Below, piece after piece: positions 36,280 through 40,412 of a stretch of 40,412 nucleotides of DNA. The position numbers and the translations under genes were made by a program. How positions within the stretch are numbered: the first letter of the stretch is position 1; the number at the start of each line of letters is the position of its first letter. Source of the stretch: an uncultured Bacteroidota bacterium (GTDB lineage: Bacteria > Bacteroidota > Bacteroidia > 2-12-FULL-35-15); NCBI GenBank assembly GCA_903926385.1, contig CAIYIS010000016.1, positions 1-40,412 on the forward strand, read 5' to 3'. Below the pieces are notes generated by a model, which did not search any database, was not told where the DNA came from, and was given only the letters and a program-made list of their open reading frames with translations.

Positions 36280-37041
36280 TTACGGAGCAACTGAAGTTGC
36301 AGGCTTTCCTTTTTTCTTATCACGTAACACAAAATTCTGACCAAGATACACTCTGCGTACTTGTTCGTCACCGGCCAGCACTTCGGCAGAGCCGGCTTTC
36401 ATAATGCTGCCTTCAAAAAGCAAATAAGCCCTGTCGGTAATTTGCAATGTTTCCTGCACATTATGGTCGGTAATAAGTATGCCTATATTACGTTGTTTTA
36501 ATTTTTCTACAATAGATTGAATATCCTCCACCGCAATAGGGTCGACTCCGGCAAAGGGTTCGTCCAGCAATATAAATTTAGGGTCGGCAGCCAAACAACG
36601 AGCTATTTCAGTACGTCTTCGTTCGCCACCTGATAGGCGGTCGCCCATGTTTTTACGGATATGAGTCAAATGAAATTCGCTCAATAATTCTTCCAGTTTG
36701 TCCGACTGCTGCTGCTTGGTAAGTTTGGTCATTTCAAGAATGGCACGCACATTATCTTCAACACTTAATTTTCTGAAAACAGATGCTTCTTGCGCCAGAT
36801 AGCCTATACCTAATTGAGCTCTTCGGTACATAGGTTCATCAGTAATATCCACATCATCCAGATATATTCTTCCCGAATTAGGACGAATCATCCCAACAAT
36901 CATATAAAAGGAAGTAGTCTTTCCGGCTCCGTTCGGGCCTAATAACCCAACTATTTCGCCTTGATTTACCTCCACCGTAACGTCTTTGGCAACGGTTCGG
37001 TTTTTATATTTTTTAATTAATTTATCGGTACGTAATATCAT
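36280..37041 (-). CDS. lptB: LPS export ABC transporter ATPase LptB
   Basis: 253 aa. Powers extraction of LPS from the inner membrane by LptFG toward the LptA/C/D bridge. Walker A GPNGAGKT (35-42), [17 protein letters not shown] after the Q loop, signature LSGGE (136-140), Walker B FILLDE (156-161), and [13 protein letters not shown] with [10 protein letters not shown], all typical of LptB. The start at 37041 (MILRTDKL) was chosen over an ATG at 37086, because a perfect -7 box (37071-37064) lies between them and the family begins here. Divergent from the aminotransferase gene. Confidence 0.94.
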   Translation of the reverse strand: MILRTDKLIKKYKNRTVAKDVTVEVNQGEIVGLLGPNGAGKTTSFYMIVGMIRPNSGRIYLDDVDITDEPMYRRAQLGIGYLAQEASVFRKLSVEDNVRAILEMTKLTKQQQSDKLEELLSEFHLTHIRKNMGDRLSGGERRRTEIARCLAADPKFILLDEPFAGVDPIAVEDIQSIVEKLKQRNIGILITDHNVQETLQITDRAYLLFEGSIMKAGSAEVLAGDEQVRRVYLGQNFVLRDKKKGKPATSVAP

Positions 37042-37063
37042 TTTCTGAAATTTTAAAGCACTG

Positions 37064-37071
37064 CAAATGTA
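37064..37071 (-). promoter_or_regulatory. -7 box of lptB
   Basis: Minus strand TACATTTG, perfect TAnnTTTG, 22 nt before the lptB ATG. The remaining 37072-37299 holds no gene I can support. Confidence 0.6.
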
Positions 37072-37299
37072 AAACAGTTTGTTCACACTGTTACATTATT
37101 TTCAGTCGATTTATTTTTTCTTCCATTGGCTAAAATGATGCCATACCTTTATTCCAAAATTCAGCATGCTGACAAAACCTTTCATTTTAAACGAAAAAAG
37201 TTTTTCTGACGATAAATCAATCCCTTCTGAAAATATGATTTTTGGCAATTTTGAGTAAAGAAATAATTAAGAATTTAACAGCAGGTATTCGGTTTTTAC

Positions 37300-37307
37300 T
37301 ACATTTG
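37300..37307 (+). promoter_or_regulatory. -7 box of the aminotransferase gene
   Basis: TACATTTG, perfect TAnnTTTG, 46 nt before the ATG at 37354. Confidence 0.6.
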
Positions 37308-37353
37308 TTTTTCTTTTAAAAACAAGATTATTATTATTTACTAAATTATAAAA

Positions 37354-38649
37354 ATGAGCACATCATCTATCGAAAAAACTGTTGATTTGAAAGTTTCTAA
37401 ACTTGCAGATAATATCATCGGGTCGGACATTATTAAGCTGGCTGCCGAAGTAAATGAAAAAATTAAAAAAGGTGAGAAAGTGTTTAATCTCACCATTGGA
37501 GATTTTAATCCTAAAGTATTTCCTATTCCTGCTCAACTAAAACGAAACATTATTAACGCTTACGAAGACGACCAAACCAATTACCCTGCTGCCGATGGTA
37601 TGCCCGAATTGCGCGAAGCGGTATCGAACCTGCTTAAACAAAGAGGTGGACTGGATTACAGCAAAGATGAAATAGTGATAGCCGGTGGTGCTCGTCCTGT
37701 AATTTATTCCATTTTCAGAACCCTGATTGACGAAGGCGATACCATTGTATTTCCGGTTCCATCGTGGAACAATAATCATTACACCATACTGAACAGTGCT
37801 AAGAGTGTGATATTAGAAACCAAAGCCGAAAACAAATTTATGCCTACCGCTGCCGATATTAAACCTCACATTGGTGTTGCCAATATCATCGCGCTGTGTT
37901 CTCCACTAAATCCTACAGGAACTACTTTTAAGAAAAAAGATTTGGAAGAAATTTGCGATTTAATTTTAACCGAAAACACAAAACGTAACGCAGAAAACAG
38001 GAAGCCTGTTTACCTTATGTACGATCAGATATATTGGGCACTAACATTGGGCGAAACCGAACACTACAGTCCGGTTGCATTGCGTCCGGAAATGAAAAAC
38101 TATACATTGTTTGTAGATGGAATTTCGAAATCGCTTGCAGCTACAGGTGTTCGTGTAGGCTGGAGTATGGGGCCCAAAAAAGTAATTGACAAAATGAAAA
38201 ACTTGCTTACTCATATCGGAGCGTGGGCTCCTAAAGCCGAACAATTAGCTGCTGCTAGCTATTTGAGCGACTTGAATCTTTACGACACCGATTTAAAAGA
38301 GATGAGAACCAAGATTCACGACAGACTGGTTGGGTTTTATAACGGGTTTAAAACATTGCAGTCCGAAGGATTTAAAGTGGACGCGATTGCTCCCGAAGCG
38401 GCTATTTACCTAACAGTTCAGATAGCATTGCATGGACAAAAAACTCCCGAAGGTGTAGAATTAAAAACGACTAAAGATGTTACCAAGTATATTCTCGATG
38501 AAGCGCATGTGGCCTTGGTGCCGTTCTATGCTTTTGGTGCATCGCCCGACTCCAGCTGGTATCGCCTATCTGTTGGCACTTGCAAACTAGAAGATGTGGA
38601 TGCTGTAATCGGCAATCTGCGTGCAGCTCTTGGCAAGTTGATTAAGTAA
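37354..38649 (+). CDS. PLP-dependent class I/II aminotransferase
   Basis: 431 aa, fold-type I. Landmarks: NLTIGDFNPKVFPIP, NYPAADGMPELREAVSNLL, CSPLNPTGTTF, the active-site lysine K259 in GISKSLAATGVRVGW, and a Bacteroidota-type C terminus. This is the aspartate/aromatic aminotransferase group (AspC-like). The amino-acid partner cannot be fixed from sequence. It stands alone with its own promoter, 66 nt before the GDP-mannose gene. Confidence 0.88.
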   Translation: MSTSSIEKTVDLKVSKLADNIIGSDIIKLAAEVNEKIKKGEKVFNLTIGDFNPKVFPIPAQLKRNIINAYEDDQTNYPAADGMPELREAVSNLLKQRGGLDYSKDEIVIAGGARPVIYSIFRTLIDEGDTIVFPVPSWNNNHYTILNSAKSVILETKAENKFMPTAADIKPHIGVANIIALCSPLNPTGTTFKKKDLEEICDLILTENTKRNAENRKPVYLMYDQIYWALTLGETEHYSPVALRPEMKNYTLFVDGISKSLAATGVRVGWSMGPKKVIDKMKNLLTHIGAWAPKAEQLAAASYLSDLNLYDTDLKEMRTKIHDRLVGFYNGFKTLQSEGFKVDAIAPEAAIYLTVQIALHGQKTPEGVELKTTKDVTKYILDEAHVALVPFYAFGASPDSSWYRLSVGTCKLEDVDAVIGNLRAALGKLIK

Positions 38650-38715
38650 TTCGTATATTCAGTAACCACTATTTTAATTAATAAATTTAATACTTAGAAT
38701 TTTCAACCCCTAACT

Positions 38716-39804
38716 ATGAAGAATAATTATTGTGTAATAATGGCAGGAGGTATTGGCAGCCGTTTTTGGCCAATGAGCCGCACATCGCACCCAAAACAGT
38801 TCATGGATATTTTGGGCACAGGCCATACATTGTTGCAACAAACCTATTCGCGGTTTGCACGACTTTGTCCGAACGCAAATATTTATATTGTTACCAACGA
38901 TGCTTATGTTGACCTGGTAAAAGAACAATTGCCCGATATTAATCCGGCTAATATATTAAGCGAACCTGCGCGTAAAAACACGGCACCTTGTGTGGCCTAT
39001 GCTTGTTATAAAATAGCTCAACTCAATCCGAATGCAGTAACTGTAATTGCTCCATCCGACCATTTGATAGCTAAAGAAGATACTTTTGTGAAAGCTATTA
39101 AATCGTGTTTCAAGAAAGCGTTAAAAGAAGAATGTTTGGTTACTCTTGGCATTCGCCCGAGCAGGCCCGACACAGGTTATGGCTACATTCAGTTTGTAGA
39201 ACCCGAAAACACAGAAAGCGACAAACGAATTAAAAAAGTAAAAACTTTTACCGAAAAACCCGATTTAGAAATGGCCAAGTTCTTTTTAAAAAGCGGGGAT
39301 TTCCTTTGGAATTCGGGCATTTTTATTTGGAGTGTTAAAAGTATTATTTCTGCATTCGAAAAACACGCTCCCGAACTGGATGTTATTTTTAAGGAAGGAA
39401 ATGATGTGTACAACACACCTAAAGAAGTTGATTTTATTGCGAAAGCTTACACCAACTGCAAAAACATTTCTATCGATTATGCTATTATGGAAAAAGCGGA
39501 CAATGTATATGTGCGTGCATCGGTAATAGGTTGGAGCGATTTGGGTACATGGGGCTCGCTTTACGACCACATAAAACAGGATAAAGACAGCAATGCCGTG
39601 GTTGGAAAAAATGTAATGCTCTACGATTCGAAAAACTGTATTGTGAATGTGGCTAAGGACAAACTAGTAATTTTGCAGGGCCTGGACGACTACATAGTGG
39701 TGGAAAGTGATGGCATATTATTAATTTGTAAAAAAGAAGACGAGCAGCAGATACGAACATTTGTGAATGATGTAAAAGTGGCCAAAGGCGAAAAATACAT
39801 TTAG
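38716..39804 (+). CDS. manC: Mannose-1-phosphate guanylyltransferase
   Basis: 362 aa. Makes GDP-mannose from mannose-1-phosphate and GTP (EC 2.7.7.13). The nucleotidyltransferase signature GGIGSRFWPMSR (11-22) with HPKQF (K27), EPARKNTAPCVAYA, PSDHLI and FTEKPDLEMAKFFLKSGDFLWNSGIF (in parts) is complete. It has only the transferase and short left-handed-helix tail, without the phosphomannose isomerase domain of longer ManC/CpsB. GDP-mannose could feed the surface glycans made by genes at 30.7-33.7 kb, an inference. A strong terminator follows. Confidence 0.92.
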   Translation: MKNNYCVIMAGGIGSRFWPMSRTSHPKQFMDILGTGHTLLQQTYSRFARLCPNANIYIVTNDAYVDLVKEQLPDINPANILSEPARKNTAPCVAYACYKIAQLNPNAVTVIAPSDHLIAKEDTFVKAIKSCFKKALKEECLVTLGIRPSRPDTGYGYIQFVEPENTESDKRIKKVKTFTEKPDLEMAKFFLKSGDFLWNSGIFIWSVKSIISAFEKHAPELDVIFKEGNDVYNTPKEVDFIAKAYTNCKNISIDYAIMEKADNVYVRASVIGWSDLGTWGSLYDHIKQDKDSNAVVGKNVMLYDSKNCIVNVAKDKLVILQGLDDYIVVESDGILLICKKEDEQQIRTFVNDVKVAKGEKYI

Positions 39805-39841
39805 CCCCTCGTTTACTATATATTATATATCCCTCTTTATT

Positions 39842-39883
39842 AAAGGGCAATTTCTGAAAGTTTACAGAAATTGCCCTTTTTTG
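39842..39883 (+). terminator. Strong intrinsic terminator after manC
   Basis: 15-bp perfect stem AAAGGGCAATTTCTG / CAGAAATTGCCCTTT (39842-39856, 39865-39879), 8-nt loop, followed by T6. Confidence 0.93.
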
Positions 39884-40154
39884 TTTTCCAAATTTCCGCT
39901 TATCTATTCTATCCTTTCCATAAAAAAGGAAGGTGTTTTTACATAAATAATCATCCCCGCATTTCACTCCATTTTTAAGTTTTTAAACTTCCATTTTTAC
40001 AAGAAATAAATTTTTAACCTTCCTAAAAAGTCCGTTTTACCCTAAAAACAGACACTGACATTTTGACAGCACAAAACTCCGCCATCTCCCCTACTCTTCT
40101 TTATTGACAAGGCTTTGGACGGAAAATGATAGTAGTTTTTAAAAAATAAAGCAA

Positions 40155-40241
40155 TTACCGTTCACAGGCTAAAACTACCATTCACAATGCCAAAAGTACC
40201 ATTCACAATGCCAAAAGTGCCGTTCGCCATATTGGCAGAAA
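40155..40241 (+). promoter_or_regulatory. Operator-like 21-bp repeat array B
   Basis: Cores ACCGTTCAC (40157), ACCATTCAC (40177), ACCATTCAC (40198) and GCCGTTCGC (40219) are spaced 20, 21 and 21 bp; the two middle units are identical over TACCATTCACAATGCCAAAA. The first core matches 8 of 9 positions of the LytTR consensus [TA][AC][CA]GTTN[AG][TG]. Same repeat as array A at 21460-21530 (on the opposite strand there). It ends ~20 nt before a perfect -7 box. Confidence 0.75.
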
Positions 40242-40260
40242 AAATTATTTTTTTATGCTA

Positions 40261-40268
40261 TATTTTTG
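40261..40268 (+). promoter_or_regulatory. -7 box downstream of array B
   Basis: TATTTTTG, perfect TAnnTTTG, reading toward the right edge. The last array core is 33 nt upstream, so a bound regulator would contact RNA polymerase near -40. Confidence 0.55.
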
Positions 40269-40412
40269 TACCCACAAATAGTTCATCACGGAGTGTTGCC
40301 GAAAATCCAAGTAAAGAGTAGGCCATAAACAAGGAGCGTGCAAAGGCTGAGGCACGTTAATCATAGAAAAGCAAAAACTGAAATTACATAGTAATAAATA
40401 GTATTCATTAAA

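Larger units (their letters stand above)
39884..40412. other. 529-bp non-coding right end
   Basis: No supported gene. It contains operator-like array B (40155-40241), a perfect -7 box (40261-40268) and then at least ~140 nt of leader without a credible ORF, so the regulated gene starts beyond the window. Confidence 0.7.

Noticed and set aside
37042-37086. Upstream lptB start giving 15 extra residues
   Set aside because: A perfect -7 box lies between this ATG and the conserved MILRT start, so the extra codons would not be transcribed from that promoter.
39653-39967. 104-aa minus-strand ORF over the manC end and terminator
   Set aside because: It runs through the manC coding end and the terminator hairpin, with no recognisable domain.

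Overview
The window is chromosomal DNA of a Bacteroidota bacterium, probably a free-living or uncultured Sphingobacteriia/Chitinophagia/Flavobacteriia-like lineage. The evidence is the type IX secretion (T9SS) proteins and cargo with C-terminal sorting domains, a PorV2/PorU2-type pair, low GC, Bacteroidota-type -7 promoter boxes (TAnnTTTG), absence of clear Shine-Dalgarno sites, and families typical of the phylum (DUF2851, SpoIIE-type 7TM phosphatase, stand-alone LytTR regulator). I see no tRNA, rRNA, CRISPR, IS element or prophage.

Layout. 1-5.5 kb: exported T9SS cargo: a 5'-truncated SprB-repeat adhesin, a 303-aa sorting-domain protein overlapping it by 4 nt, and a large Asp-box/propeller protein whose frame is broken by a TAA at codon 52. 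5.7-7.9 kb: a PorE-like TPR/propeller/OmpA protein. 7.9-12.5 kb: housekeeping run purM, a small Lys/Ala-rich exported protein, prfA, pyrF and a TPR membrane protein. 12.5-16.7 kb: DinB-like protein, DUF2851 protein, PspC-like protein, RCK potassium channel and an RmlD-like reductase. 16.7-20.2 kb (minus strand): a repeat protein with T9SS domain, a parallel beta-helix protein, a 220-aa protein and a possible 34-aa leader ORF. 20.2-21.65 kb: an intergenic region rich in 21-bp-periodic repeats around a LytTR regulator. 21.6-24.2 kb: 7TM-SpoIIE phosphatase and a second Lys-rich exported protein. 24.4-30.6 kb: PorU2-like C25 peptidase (1698 aa) and its PorV2 partner. 30.7-35.1 kb: a translationally coupled methyltransferase/GT2/GT-C cassette and a convergent polytopic membrane protein. 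35.2-39.8 kb: pssA, purS, lptB (minus), an aminotransferase and mannose-1-phosphate guanylyltransferase. 39.8-40.4 kb: non-coding, with another 21-bp operator-like array and a promoter firing off the right edge.

How the parts fit. Much of the accessory content concerns the cell surface: T9SS machinery and cargo, LPS transport (LptB), GDP-mannose and polyprenyl-sugar glycosylation. The most distinctive signal is regulatory. A 21-bp direct repeat (core ACCnTTCAC, then GCCAAAAG) stands upstream of the LytTR gene and again at the right end of the window, each oriented toward a downstream promoter; its core and spacing fit the LytTR-family binding consensus. A separate 12-copy 21-bp array and a 2-copy 21-bp repeat lie beside the same regulator. 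I infer an autoregulated LytTR regulon with helically phased operator arrays.
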